From Eublepharis macularius (Eukaryota; Chordata; Lepidosauria; Squamata; Eublepharidae), in the NCBI RefSeq assembly GCF_028583425.1, contig NC_072801.1, positions 58,543,766 through 58,607,765 of the forward strand: 64,000 bases of DNA, written 5' to 3'. The translations under genes were made by a program, and so were the position numbers. Shown here piece after piece: positions 1 through 11,389 of the stretch. How positions within the stretch are numbered: position 1 is the first letter of the stretch; the number at the start of each line of letters is the position of its first letter. Under the pieces are notes generated by a model, which made no database searches, was not told the origin of the DNA, and saw only the letters and a program-made list of their open reading frames with translations.

Positions 1-46
1 TTGTGGGTGCCCTCCTCCAAATGTTGCCTGACACATCTGGCATGCT
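1..46 (+). CDS. NAPSA: Napsin A-like aspartic protease, partial exon (exon 3 by family convention)
   Basis: The window opens inside an exon. Frame 1 reads LWVPSSKCCLTHLAC and ends in a donor GTAAGT at 47. The last base T joins GG of the next exon to give Trp. The resulting LWVPS...ACW matches the segment just after the first catalytic DTGSSN motif of cathepsin D and napsin, so the first catalytic Asp, the propeptide and the signal peptide must lie upstream. Cys9 and Cys15 of the visible fragment keep the family C-x5-C spacing; Cys8 is an extra cysteine. An exon ending after ACW is the usual exon 3/4 boundary in cathepsin D-type genes. Confidence 0.85.
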
Positions 47-439
47 GTAAGTTCTCTGGGAATGGGGGAGTGGTGGCCATCTTGAGGAGAAAAAGTTGAT
101 GAATGAGGCCTCCTTAGGAAGAGATGGCCAGCGGTCAGGGAATTCCCAAGCTCCCGAGTGCGGCTTCACTAGGTCAGGCACACAAGAGGTGATCTGCACA
201 TCAGTACATTTTGATTCCTCATCATTTGATGAGTGGCAATTGAATGTCCCAACTGGTTCCTCCAAAACAAATTAAATTTAAGGTTATGTTCGCTGATAAG
301 AAATTCCAGATGAATGATGGCTCAGTTGTCCTCACTGGGTGTTGCTGTCATGAACATGAAGGTGTGAATCTACCATTCAGTGGGTTGTCTGTCCAATTAA
401 GGTTGAGTGGTACTACAGTCAACTTACTTTTTGATTACA

Positions 440-815
440 TTTGTTTATCCCACCCTTCTTCCAAAGAGCTCGAGTATACCTGATCCCGCTTTTTTATCCC
501 CGCAACAATCCTGAGAGGCAGCTTGGCTGAGAGATACTGACTAGCCCAAGGGCTGCCAAGGGAGGGGGGGAGGACAAAGTCCTGGGGTACTGATCATACT
601 GAGGGCCCACAGAGCTACATGAATCATGTGGTTTGCTTTCATATAATGTTTGGTTTGCATCTGAAGAGAGGGCCTAAAAGAAATACTTGCCAGTGGACCC
701 ATGATGACTTTTAGTAACCGTGACTGGCCTCCGGTCATCCAGTAACCTTTGTGGCTGAGGAGGGATTTGAACTTGTCTTCATATTATAGGTCCAACATTC
801 TAAATACAACACCAG
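440..815 (-). repeat. Diverged tRNA-derived SINE, interrupted
   Basis: Reverse-strand SINE text (cacaacaatcctgtgagg-like at about 500, gggatttgaac at about 765) is recognisable in two pieces, about 440-550 and 735-815. Roughly 185 bp between them is unlike the SINE. The edges carry weakly similar sequences (gactagcccaagg and gactggcctccgg), which could be a decayed target duplication. Confidence 0.5.
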
Positions 816-2011
816 GCGGGATCTTGTCAAATTTTGCTATTCACCAAACAGAGCTTAATTTTACTAGAATAAGGATTCTGGATCAAGGGCATTCTTAGTG
901 ATTCTGGGGGCCTGGGAAAAAGTCAAGGATGGGGCCTCCAAATCACGGCCCCCATCCACCCACCATTGGGGCCTCCCTGCCACCACCCCTGTAGGTCCAC
1001 CTTGGGGTACAAAATGAAGAGGGGTGTTGGGAAGCAGCACCAGTGGGGTTTACAGAAGTACTGGGATATTCCACACTTTCTTTATTAGTGCCCTCAGTGC
1101 TGCCATCACTGAAGAGGCACCCAGAGGGACCGGCTGAGAAAAATCCACCGTAGCACAAAGGCTGCCATTTTATCCTGGAAGAGAGGGAGGAGGGCAAAGG
1201 AGGCTGGGCTCTTACCTAGGAGCAGCAAGGAACACCCAGGCATCTCGTCCACCCAGCTCCTCCTCTGGGCCAAGGAAAGGGCAACCCTTGTCCCATACGA
1301 GGCAGGTGGGAGCCATCTCCACCACTGGAAGCCAGCTGCCCAAGCCTGGATGGGGCAGCTCAGGCGGCCATCACTGTGAGTACCAAACCCCAACTGGCAG
1401 ATGCAGTGGCGTTGACAGAAGCCTGTTTATTTTTCCCCCTCCCGTGTCAGGGATGCGGGACTGTGGGTGGCTGAGGTTCCCCCAGCAATGCAGGGCTGGT
1501 GCAGTTGCCCAAGTTGTCCACTGGCTAGAGACCGTCCTGCTACTGGACAGATATGCCCAAACGTTTGCCATATAAGGTTCCATACAAAAACAAATACACA
1601 GTGATTTAACTTAAAAAAAATACTAACATATCTGCTGCATACTTCTAATTCCTCTATATTTTTGTATGTGATGGTTTAATTAAATTACCTATTTTTAGAG
1701 CTGTGTGTTCTGTGTTACCCTGCTAGCTGATGTAGGATCATTTAGCAAGGATTCCGAGAAGAGTGCCACAGTAGTGCCCCGAAACGTGCTTTCAGTGCAG
1801 AACAGCTGTAGAGAATGTGAAATTTTTAAAGTGCTTCTGAGTTAGGGCTCCCATGAGCAGTTAGGGCACCCATGAGCAGTTACAATCAGTCTTTCCCCCA
1901 CACCAACTGTGATGAAAGGGATAGGTTTACAGGACAGATGATGTGATAATCCAGCTAATTGTGAGATTTTCCACTTACTTTCTAAAGAAACAAAGCATTG
2001 GAAGCTAGGCA

Positions 2012-2205
2012 ATGTTATACAGTGATTAGTGCTTTGGACTTGGGAGACCTGAGGTTCATATCCCTCCTTGGCCATGTAGCTGTCTGGGTGACTTTGGGCT
2101 GGCCACTTTCTTTCAGCCTACCTACCTCATAGGTTGTAAGGATAAAAAGGAGGGGATAACAATGTACGTTGCTCTAAGCTACTCTGTGGAGGAAAGATGT
2201 GGTAA
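2012..2205 (+). repeat. tRNA-derived SINE
   Basis: A tRNA-like head (tatacagtgattagtgcttt ... gaggttcatatccc, resembling A and B boxes) is followed by gggtgactttgggctggcca, cctacctcataggttg and an AAAGGAGG stretch. The same architecture recurs many times in this window on both strands. Confidence 0.75.
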
Positions 2206-2607
2206 AAATATGTTGGCCAGAAAGAACTCTAGTGAGTTAATAAGGGCCAGAAAAGTTTGCCAAGTTATTTTTATATTTATTTTATTTAATTTAGAAAAAT
2301 GGGATGTTGGCAACAACTAAACTTGCTGACAGGCGACTTCAGGGGGCACAAGTTGGGTAGCTGACCCATTACCCCCTACTCTCTTTTCAAAATGTTTCAG
2401 GAGGGGGGGAATGACTACATTAGGAGGAGGGAGAGTTTTTTTATATTCAGTCTCCACCACATCCAATTGTTGAACTACAACAGGAAGTTATCAATTGTGG
2501 TGGGCAGGCCAGGGTTTTAATAAAGAAAGAACCTGCTGGGATGTGGAGGCTTTAACAGTTTCAAAGTCCAATTCTACCACTACCACTGAAGGCTTTTCTC
2601 TCCTCAG

Positions 2608-2726
2608 GGGTTCACAGTCACTACCGGTCCTTGTTTTCTTGCACCCACGAAGCGGACAAATCCGAATTTGCAATCCATTACGGAAGTGGCAGCCTCAAAG
2701 GATTCTTGAGCCGGGATGTTCTTACT
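2608..2726 (+). CDS. NAPSA: Napsin A-like aspartic protease exon 4 (active-site flap)
   Basis: Acceptor ctctcctcag|GG, donor act|GTGAGT; entered in phase 1, left in phase 0. It encodes the split Trp16 and residues 17-55 of the visible fragment. [20 protein letters not shown] is the flap segment, with Tyr40 as the flap tyrosine that closes over the substrate in A1 peptidases. The length from Trp to the flap equals that of cathepsin D, so nothing is missing. The family SSTY motif reads SCTH here, introducing Cys27, which is not usual. Confidence 0.9.
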
Positions 2727-2884
2727 GTGAGTATCGGGGTAGGATTGCTGTCTATGGCTTGGGGAATTCCTGGAGATCTGGAGGCAGTGCTTGGGGAAGG
2801 CAGAGTTTGGAGAGGGGAGAGAGACTTCAGTGGAGATCATGCAATGCCCTCCAAAGATGTCGTTGCTTCCAGGGAAATTGAGCT

Positions 2885-2950
2885 TTGTGGTCTGGAGATC
2901 CGTTGTAATTCTGGGAGAACTCCAGGCCCCTACTGGAGGTTGATAACCTT
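2885..2950 (-). repeat. Fragment of the hAT-like dispersed repeat
   Basis: The reverse complement reads CAACCTCCAGTAGGGGCCTG then TCTCCCAGAATTACAACGGA, matching the head of the better copies at 20706 and 11848. Both ends are missing. Confidence 0.65.
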
Positions 2951-4461
2951 ACAATGGGGGAGAGAATGCTGTTAGACAAGGTGCCGGATATTGGTAATTG
3001 GGGCTTCCGATGACTTTAATTTTATTGAAAAGTTGCTACATTGTGGGGGAGTTAGACTGGAGGTCACAATGCTGGAACGGAGGCTTGAAACCTTTACCTC
3101 TTATTTTTTCCTAGACAGAAGTTGCCTTTCCCCATTTAAATAATTGAGTCTGCATGTCAAATACATATTATTATTTATAGCTGGGTTAATCAGTTCCTTG
3201 GGAAAACAAATTACCTCCTCAGTAACTGATGGAGTTAACATCAAGCAAACAGGAGTGGCACCTTAAACTTATTTTTATTGTAGCATAGGCTTTCAGGCAT
3301 TAGAGTCCACTTCCTCAGATGCATGTAGGAGGTCCTCGCCAGGCAAAATTTATACTGAAGTTAAAACAAAAGTTCTACAGCAGGGTCAAAAGGCCATGAA
3401 ACGCAGGGAAGACCTGGAGAGATGCTATTACGTACAATTCAAATGTAATGAAGAAAAGTACAAAGGCCATTCACAATGGCAGCGATTATGCAGAAAGAAG
3501 TCTCAGACAGCCACATTAGTCTCTAGCAAAATACCAAGACCAAAGCCATGGAAGGCTTCTATTAGGGCCAACCAAAATGGCACAAAGCCGCATGCTTTCT
3601 CCAGAACTCTTCATCAGGATGGATCTTAAAAGCATTTTCATTCAACACATCTTTCAGGCTGTAGTATGGCCTCTTTGTCTGAGTCCTGGGGGTTCTTGTA
3701 GGATGTGTAGCTTACATTGATCGTTCACTAGCTCAAATAATTTTGCTAAGCTAATTAACTCCTGTAGCACACATGATTCTTCTGCCTCCTGCCTGATAAA
3801 AAATGGAATTGAAAGATAGCTCTTGCCTCCGGAAGTGATCAAAATCTGTAAAGGTAGCAGGAGAATGTTCTTAGTGGAAGACAATTTTTTAAATATCTGG
3901 GTTTTTTTTCTAATTACTGATGGAATTTGAGGGTTTTTTTTAAAAAAATCATTTTGTTCCAGAATTTTTAATTAAGTAATATTAACGGTGCCCCTGCCTT
4001 TTTCCAAATATGCAGTTTGTCTCACACTTCAGAGAAACCTCAAACAAGGATGTTCATTGTAAGGTTGCAAGTATGTGCGAATATAACTGATTGATCTGAA
4101 AATAATGAGTTAAAAGAAAGTCACATAATGAATTAAATTTTTATTTCTTCAGAAGGCAACAGTAATATGTGCTTGCTTTCCGTGTGAGATAAATAGCAGG
4201 TCTGAGGTTGGGAGATGAGGATACAGGAGAGAAGAATTTGCAATAGGAAAATTCTTTGGTGGGGTGGGGGGAGGAGGCACCAGAAACCCACTTTGAATGG
4301 GAGGCTCACATGGATACTGCCAATATATATTCAAGTGGGAGATCCCTTGATAGTTCTCCAGTCATTCATTTTGGTCCTGACTTTGCCCCATCCTGAAGAA
4401 CTGTTTAGAATTTGGCAATAAAATTGAATCAATTTAAATTAGTAGATAAATCAAGTAATTG

Positions 4462-4740
4462 TATGAGAGCCAGTGTGGCATAGTGATAAGCATGCCAAGC
4501 TAGAACTGGGGATATCCACTTTCAAAGCCACGAAGCTTGCTTTTTCTCTCAGCTTAACCTCCTTCTTTAGAGTTGTTGTGAGGAGAAAATGGAAGCAGAG
4601 GGAGACCTGAGTTCAAATTTCTCTCCAGCTCCAAAGCTTATTGGGTGTTCTTGAGGCAGACTCTTTCTCAGCTTAACCTGCTTCACTGAGTGGTTGTGTG
4701 AAGATAAATGGTGGAAAGGTGAACTGTAGATGCTGTTCAG
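4462..4740 (+). repeat. tRNA-derived SINE, apparently two partial copies in tandem
   Basis: gagccagtgtggcatagtga at 4467 is the tRNA-like head. The body repeats: ctcagcttaacct, gttgtgaggagaaaatgg and then gagttcaaatttctctcc with a second ctcagcttaacctgcttcac. This suggests a head-to-tail pair or a partial duplication. Confidence 0.65.
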
Positions 4741-5395
4741 AGTTTCCTGAAGGAAGTGTGAGACAAAAATGCTCTAAAGCTTTAGCCAATTAATTGATGG
4801 GATCAGATTTTAATTGGTGAGAACATAGGCCTGCAGGATGTAAATGTACTACTTGAAATTATTTTTGCTCTAGTGTGTAATATTGTAAGAGAGAATGAAA
4901 AGAAGATGGATGTTCTCCCTGACAATGAGCTATTTTGACGTTCTGCTGTTCAGCAGGAATTACCTCACATTTCCTTTGAGATCCTCGCTTACACTGAAAG
5001 GTTCATAACATTCAAATGTATTTAAATGCAATGCAATGAATTTAAATGCAGATGAGAAGTCAAAAGACTTGAGCAGTTAAAAAAATAAATTAAAATGATG
5101 TTGACATTAGTCATCATCATATAACATCATCAATGTACACAATGTTTTTCAGAGTAGCCAAAACGAAAAGGTCCCTGTCCCAAAGAGTTTCCAATCTAGA
5201 TTTCAACAGAGCACAAGGGGAGTAGAAGGGAAGGAAGGGAAAAGCCAGAGGAGCATTCGACTGGGGAAGAATGCAGTGACATGGATTCCTTATATTTGAA
5301 TTCTACTTTTATTATCCAAAGAGCTGAGAAATTCAGTTCATCTCCCCTTTTATCCACACAACCACCTATGAAGTAGGTTAAGTCCAAGACCTCCC

Positions 5396-5940
5396 AACAG
5401 GGGTGGTTTCTGGCGCCTGAGGCTGGGGGCAGCATCAGGTCCGTTGCTGCCCCTATGCATGTGCACAGAGTGCGCACGCTCCAGACTGCATGATGATGTC
5501 ACTGCGTGTGATGTCATCACGCAGCAAGCCAGACCCATTGGCGTGGCGGGTGGCTGAGACAGTGTGCGGAGGCTGCCCGCACTCCCAGTTGGGCGTGGTG
5601 GGTGGCTGGGGAGGTGCACTTGCGTCCTCCTAGCCCTCCCGCTTTGTTGTTCTGCATGCTGCCCCAGACGCCTGCCGCGCCTGGCCTGCAGCTGCTGCAC
5701 CCAGCCAGAGGTGTGCGTTGGTGGCGGCAGCAGCAAGGGGCGGGAGGGCTGGCAGGCTGCAGCAGCTGCCTCCCACTCAGCCGCCAGCGCTGCCGCCGCC
5801 AGCTCTGCGGTGCACGCCCCCATGTCCAGCACCCCGTCTGGCGCCCTCTTCGGTGCCTCAGCGCTCGATGTGGGGGCCGGCCCTGCCTCAATGGGCATGC
5901 CGGCCCTGCCTCCCAATATGCTCTGACTGCCACGTTCTGA
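5396..5940. repeat. GC/CpG-rich intronic block, probably a dispersed repeat
   Basis: A sharp GC-rich block in an otherwise AT-leaning intron. It holds gatgatgtcactgcgtgtga and other gatgtcatca motifs that recur in the hAT-like elements at 8484-8857 and 21024-21450. Frames are open on both strands (for example 5350-5916 minus, 5564-5926 plus) but are low-complexity Ala/Pro/Gly/Cys-rich, as expected from GC content. I read it as a mobile element or old CpG-rich repeat, not a gene. Confidence 0.45.
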
Positions 5941-5974
5941 ACCAGTTTCAGTTTCTGGGTTGCCTTCAGCAGGG

Positions 5975-6130
5975 CTTTTTTTCAGCTGGAACGCGGTGGA
6001 ACGGAGTTCCGGAACCTCTTGAAAATGGTCACATGGCTGGTGGCCCCGCCCCCTGATCTCCAGACAGAGGGGAGTTGAGATTGCCCTCCGCTCAACGGAG
6101 TTGTAGTTTCCCTACAACTGAGAGCCCTTT
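5975..6130 (+). repeat. Unclassified dispersed repeat
   Basis: A discrete block from tttttttcagctggaacgcg to ggagttgtagtttccctaca. It has the look of reptile dispersed repeats, but only one copy is visible here, so the family is not established from this window. Confidence 0.35.
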
Positions 6131-6324
6131 TTTGAATTCGAGGTTGCGGGGACTGAGCCTAGGACCTTCTGTATATATAGCATACATGCTTCCATAGAAT
6201 AACAGATGGCTCCTTCACTTTGTCTAGAATTTAATACTAGATGTGAAGGAAGAAAGAGAGGTGGTATCATGGATTTGTTCTGGGAAGAAGATCTGAAGTG
6301 TAAGTGTGGGGAGAGAAAAGACTA

Positions 6325-6570
6325 AAGAGCCAGTTTGGTGTAAGAGCACGGGACTCTAATCTGGAGAGCCAGGTTTGATTCCCCACTCCTCCACTTGAAG
6401 CCAACTGGGTGACCTTGGGCTAGTCACGGCTCTCTGGAGCTCTCTCAGCCCCACCCACCTCACAGGGTGTTTTGTTGTGGGGATAATAATGACATACTTT
6501 GTAAACCGCTCTGAGTGGGCATTAAGTTGTCCTGAAGGGCAGTATATAAATTGAATGTTATTATTATTAT
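6325..6570 (+). repeat. tRNA-derived SINE with ATT tail
   Basis: Nearly full-length copy: head gagccagtttggtgtaagag, B-box-like ggtttgattcccc, body gggtgaccttgggctagtca and accgctctgagtgggcatta, and tail ttattattattat. The minus-strand copy at 18900-19135 belongs to the same subfamily. Confidence 0.8.
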
Positions 6571-6691
6571 AAAAGCCTGTTCCCCAGACAGAGGGCAAGA
6601 GTGCACGTCTGGTATGCTGAGCTTTCCTGGAGGAGAGATGGAGAATCTAGTGAGTAGAACAGACAACAGGATGTGATTCTCTCATCCCTAG

Positions 6692-6891
6692 ATTGGCAAC
6701 ATGACCATTCACAATCAGACATTTGCCGAGGCGACAGACATGCCAGGCCTGGTTTTTGTAGCTGCCAAGTTTGACGGTATCTTGGGCCTGGGCTATCCCA
6801 GTATCTCAGTGAACAATATCACCCCACCTTTTGATCACATGATGAAGCAGAAGATGCTCGAGAAAAACATCTTTACATTTCATCTCTGCAA
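6692..6891 (+). CDS. NAPSA: Napsin A-like aspartic protease exon 5
   Basis: Acceptor ctcatccctag|ATT, donor CAA|GTAAGA; phase 0 in, phase 2 out. It encodes residues 56-121 and two bases of Asn122. [14 protein letters not shown] is the conserved A1 family segment ([13 protein letters not shown] in cathepsin D), followed by a variant of the SVNN/PPFD stretch before a helix. Three predicted N-glycosylation sites are visible: Asn58 (NMT), Asn63 (NQT) and Asn97 (NIT). The long cathepsin D loop before the GG-V motif is absent, as in napsin. Cys121 is an extra cysteine. Confidence 0.93.
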
Positions 6892-9151
6892 GTAAGAACT
6901 CCGCAATTGGTCTTCTCCTTTCTCTATTCCCACCCATCCAGTGTCCCGAGTGCAGATCCTCTTTATTCCTTTTCGTTTTTCCCGACCTGGTTGTTCTGGA
7001 TGTGCCCTCCTACGAGTGATCATTTCTGGGGACACAGCTGCTTGGGTTTTCTCTGGATGACTGAGAGCACTAGAATCTTATGGTTCAATATGTCCTTTAT
7101 TTACAAATATAAATGTGGAAGCAAGAGGCATTCTTACTGGTCAGCAGATTGGCTGCTGTACATCATATTCTCAAAAGAGAGAAATCCTGCACCCTTAAGT
7201 TGCTTCAGCTGACAGCTCTCCTCTCTGTCTGGTTTCTTCTCTGTCTTTCTTCACACACACATCTCTCCCCCTCCAGCTGGGTGGGGTCACCTTCTCCAAG
7301 CTCTCATTCGACACCAACGATATCAGGAAATCATCTCCTAGCAGGGCAAGAAAGAGGTATCACAGACCCTCAGACAAAAATCCCCTTTGGACCTACTGTC
7401 TCATCACCCACATGACTTACCTGGCTCCATGCCCCCCCCCAATAAGACTAGGCCCCTGATGTATTGTTCCTTTATTCCCTCCTATCAATCCTACAGATAA
7501 GCGCCCACTGAGGGCACTGTTGCCAACAATTCTGAACCATTAACCTGGTCAAGGAATGGTCAGTTAGCAACCATAACATTAGAAGTCTTGAGTCATAGAC
7601 CCTCACTTCCACCGGGTGTGTCTCTTTAGGCCCAAAGCATAGTGACAGTCCCCTTAAAAGTCCTGGGGCAGCTGTTTCACCGTACTTAGTGGGTTTTGTT
7701 TTCCTCCATGACAACTTGATGGAGATGACTCAAGAAAACTTTAACAAAGTGTTGCAAAAGTATGGATTCTTTTCTGGCTCCTAGCTAGGAACTAACTATA
7801 GCACTAGCAGTGCTGTAGAACTGCTCATCTCATTGCAGTGAGGTGTTGTTGTTTTTTTATGCAGGAATCTGAGCTGTCCATGTCGTCACTCACCTTAACA
7901 TTTTTCTTCCGAGTGACTCACAAAGACTGGTTTAAAGACTGGTTTAGGGTTTCAAAATAGCCTTGCTGTACACAGTATAATTAAGAGACATTTTACAGCC
8001 AAGTGGAACCCAGCCCATGTCAGAATGTGTATATTAAAAGTGGAAACTTTACACCTAGGCTGTGCGTGTGTCCTGAACTTCTGTTAATACTTGGTTGTTC
8101 CTCATCAGGTGACAAGTTGATCCAGTTGCATTTCATCTGTGGTACTGCCCCACACTTCCTATTTCCCCAAGCAATATTTAGTTACAAGGCAGTTTTGCAA
8201 GATTGATTTCCTCGAACACATTGTGCTCTTCTACGGAGTCAGACTATTGCTAGCTCAGCACTGTCTGCTGTGATCGGCAGTAGCTCTCAAGCAGAGAGAG
8301 ATCTTTCCCCACACCTGAGATTCTTTAATTGGAGGGACTGAATCTGGAACTTTTTGCATGCAAAAAGTGTGCTCTGCCATTGATCCATGGCTCCTCCGTT
8401 GAAGAATACAGTGCAGGAGACAGATATATGCTTGAAGAGTACACAGTGCCCCAAGGAAAAGTAAGAAAACCTATATTAAGTAGGGTTGCCACTCTTGCAC
8501 CACACATCCCTAGAGCTTTCTGGGGCACAGCCTGGAGGGAGGGCATGTCGTGGATGATGTGACTCTTTAACATTCTAGGCCTACTTTTAACATCCCAGCT
8601 CTTTAACCTCAGCAGCACAGCCCCATGATGCTCTAGGGATTCACCCAGTGTTTATGGTAAAGACCATAGAGGTCAGGGGAAATTCCTATAGCATCACAGA
8701 TGCTGCGATGTCATTTCCGTGATTGTCTAGAAGTGATGTCATAGCACAGCCATGGCATTGCCCCCCCCTGCTATTTTTCTCCCACTGCTCAATTGATTGA
8801 GTGTAGGTCAATGAAGGGCAGGAGCTGGACACCCGTCATTGGCACACTCTTGGTAAGCCTAGTCCTAGCCCACCTCCCCAGGAGTGAAGTGGGATTTTAA
8901 AAGCTCTGGTGTACCCTGTGCCAAGTGATCCCTGCATTGCTGGCAGTGCTATAGGAGCTGCTCAGCTTGACCGTGGGCCACAATGCCTGGCTTATGGCCA
9001 CCAGTGGATCTCCAGAGCAGAAGCCCATTGGGAAGTTTCATGGTAAGTTAGAGGGCTATTGGACCTTGGCTTTGACTATTTGACCTTTGACCAAGTTCTG
9101 TTCCTCGATAACTCCAGGTCAGCTCTTTAACCATTCCAACTCTTCTCTTAG
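6892..9151 (+). other. Intron 5 of the NAPSA-like gene
   Basis: Donor GTAAGA at 6892, acceptor ttctcttag ending at 9151. Mostly unique sequence, with a possible hAT-like element at about 8484-8857. No second gene is seen. Confidence 0.75.
8484..8857 (+). mobile_element. Candidate hAT-like non-autonomous element
   Basis: It begins TAGGGTTGCC and ends near GGTAAGCCTA, an imperfect inverted terminal pair. Its interior shares gatgtcat-type motifs with the clearer element at 21024-21450. No target duplication could be fixed by eye. Confidence 0.45.
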
Positions 9152-9280
9152 CACCAACTATGTCTCACAGGACCATGGTGGAGAAATTACCTTTGGGGAG
9201 ATCAACCACAATGCCTACGAGGGGGACATTCAGTATCACTCTGTATCACACAAGGCCTACTGGCAGATCAAGATGGATAA
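9152..9280 (+). CDS. NAPSA: Napsin A-like aspartic protease exon 6
   Basis: Acceptor ctcttag|C, donor GATAA|GTAAGT; phase 2 in, phase 2 out. It encodes Asn122 (split), residues 123-164 and two bases of Lys165. GGEITFGEINHNAYEGDIQY then KAYWQIKMDK corresponds to the GGEL-LGG...Y-G-L-Y...KAYWQ-H-D segment of cathepsin D and napsin, at the interdomain region. Its length and phases fit the family exon. Confidence 0.93.
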   Translation, partial: HQLCLTGPWWRNYLWGDQPQCLRGGHSVSLCITQGLLADQDG

Positions 9281-9570
9281 GTAAGTGAGCGGTCTTATCT
9301 GTAGTGTCTTAGTCACAATGAACGTGCTTGTCTTTGAGATATTGTAAAGTTCTTGGTGGCAGATAGCTGCTCTCCTAAAAGCAAAGAAAGGGTTCGTTTC
9401 AAATGAAATTTTTTGGGCACAAATTTGAGCTTTCCTTGGCAATAGTTATTACCAATACACAGATGTTCAAGTAACAGCACTGCTGAGTTTTTGTTGGGTG
9501 ATTACCTGGACAGGTGCTGGAGTTGACAAAAGCCTTGGGTATTCTATCCTGATATAGAGAGAGCACACCA

Positions 9571-9862
9571 GCCCCGTGGCACAGAGTAGTAAGCTGCAGT
9601 ACTGTAGGCCAAGCTTTGCTCACAACCTGAGTTCGATCCTGGTGGAAGCTGGGTTCAGATAGCCAGCTCAAGGTTGACTCAGCCTTCCATCCTTCCAAAG
9701 TCGGTAAAATGAGTACCCAGTTTCCTGGGGGTAAAGAGCAGATGACTAGGCAAGGCAATGGCAAACCACCCCATAAAAAGTCTGCCAAGAATATGTGATG
9801 CGACGTCCCCCCATGGGTCAGTATTATGACTCGGTGCTTGCACAGGGGACTACATTTACTTT
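9571..9862 (+). repeat. Sauria-type SINE (tRNA-derived, ACCTTT-like tail)
   Basis: The tRNA-like head ccccgtggcacagagtagta carries an A-box-like motif and gagttcgatcctgg a B box. The body includes aaggttgactcagccttcca, ggtaaaatgagtacccag and gcaatggcaaaccacccc. The tail (gactacatttacttttac) is a degraded ACCTTT repeat, the Bov-B-type 3' end of squamate Sauria SINEs. Confidence 0.8.
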
Positions 9863-10952
9863 TACACAGAGAGCAGTACTTGAATCAGAGGGGTGGCTGG
9901 CCTCCGTGTTTAGTGATGGCCCCCTTAGCTGCTCGAGGGGCAAGATCTGACCCCTCTCATTCTAAAGGGGTGGTGCTGTGGATTTCATTGAAGAGCCCTC
10001 AAACTCTGAGGACCTGACCAAAAGGTCATCCAGATTAATCACTGAGCAAAAGGTCAAAACAGCTACGATGAAGGCTGCCTTGAAAAGGTAAATGTCAGTA
10101 AATACGCAGCCTTGATTGGGTCAGGCTCTTTATTTCTTGCTTGGCTTTGCTAATTGAAACCAGCTCCCTTCCATGTGTTGTTTTCAGCACTTTCCCCCGA
10201 CAAAGATGGGTACTGAGAGCAACAAATTGAGGGTCATTACGCCTCTAACTTACTCTTTTCAGATGAGCAGAGATTCGTGATCTTTTTTGGCTCAAAAGGG
10301 AGTGGGAAAACAGTAGGTCCAGACTAGTGCACTAGAGTTACTGTTGATAGCCCAGTTTATCAATCTTTATTTATGGAACAAGTTCAGCTTTTTGTTTGTT
10401 TGTTTGCAATGACAGCACAAGCCATTAGGGGGCAATGCTGCTATAACGTCAAATATATTTTTAGATACGCTTGATTTACTAGCTATAGATACAGAATATT
10501 TTGAGCCATTCAAACAGCTTAGCCTCCTGTCTCCCATCCCACCATCCTGGGAGAAAAGGAAGGTGCTCAGGAGAAGCAGAGAGCCATCTCCTACCAAGCC
10601 CAGAGTCCAGCCATTATCTCCTGCCCTATCCTGGGGTGAGGCTGGCGCTGAAGAGGAGAAAGCTGCTGGAAACAGAGGAGATCAGCACCTCATCCCTGGT
10701 TCCCCACCTTATTTTGTCCATGGGAGAGACAGGCCAGCCAGAGGGAGAGGCGGATCATGTTAAAGGTATAGTGGGATGATGCACAGTTTGGGTTGGCTGG
10801 AGAGCGCAGCCTGCAGCCCCTTTGCAGAAGCTCCCACTCCCCTTTCTTTTAGCAAACAATGCAAAACTGAATTATTCAGGAGGGCTTTCTACTCAGAGGA
10901 TCTGGCTGGGTCATAAGAAATCGCTCAAAGAGATGCCTTGGTAAGAGACATG

Positions 10953-11102
10953 GAGTGATTCCGCACACATTGGATAATGCACTTTCAATGCACTTTATCA
11001 ATCGTTTGAGGTGGATTTTTTGTTCCGCACATGAAAAAATCCATTCCAAATGATCTATAAAGAGGATTGGAAGTGCATTATCCAATGTGTGTGGAATCAC
11101 TC
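10953..11102. mobile_element. 150-bp palindromic MITE, copy 1
   Basis: The ends are inverted repeats of about 40 bp: GAGTGATTCCGCACACATTG at the left and its complement (caatgtgtgtggaatcactc) at the right, with an AT-rich centre (gtggattttttgttccgcac). There is no coding capacity. It is a non-autonomous DNA transposon of unassigned superfamily. Confidence 0.8.
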
Positions 11103-11216
11103 ATAGACTAGACACACTATTGGGTATATCTGCTGATGTAGATATATTCCTACTGGTAGTTTCCTTGTTGCTGAAGATGTCATGTTAATTAGTTATGCTT
11201 TGCTTCAAAAAGGGCT

Positions 11217-11358
11217 GATTCCGCACATGTTGGATAATGCACTTTCAATGCACATTATCAATCGTTTGAGGTGGATTTTTTGTTCCGCACACAAAAAAAT
11301 CTGTTCCAAATGATCTATAAAGAGGATTGGAAGTGCATTATCCAACGTGTGCAGAATC
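11217..11358. mobile_element. Palindromic MITE, copy 2
   Basis: Same family and orientation as the copy at 10953-11102, about 115 bp downstream: gattccgcacatgttggata at the left, tatccaacgtgtgcagaatc at the right. The two copies are almost identical internally. Confidence 0.8.
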
Positions 11359-11389
11359 TAGGTTTCATCTCTGAGTTTGGATTTGGGCT

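Larger units (their letters stand above)
47..2607 (+). other. Intron 3 of the NAPSA-like gene
   Basis: Bounded by donor GTAAGT at 47 and acceptor TCCTCAG ending at 2607. It contains an old minus-strand tRNA-derived SINE (about 440-815) interrupted by about 185 bp of unrelated sequence, a short tandem duplication near 1845-1880, and a plus-strand tRNA-derived SINE at about 2012-2205. The open frames here overlap one another on both strands and show no conserved motif. I see no other gene. Confidence 0.75.
2727..6691 (+). other. Intron 4 of the NAPSA-like gene
   Basis: Bounded by GTGAGT at 2727 and an AG ending at 6691. It holds a reverse fragment of the hAT-like family (about 2885-2950), a piece of the AAGGTGC dispersed repeat (about 3245-3330), SINEs at 4462-4740 and 6325-6570, a GC-rich block at 5396-5940 and another dispersed repeat at 5975-6130. 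No conserved exon is visible. Confidence 0.75.

Noticed and set aside
5350..5933. Long overlapping open frames on both strands (up to 188 codons)
   Set aside because: Low-complexity Ala/Pro/Gly/Cys-rich peptides in a GC-rich block where stop codons are rare; no motif, no splice context, frames open on both strands.
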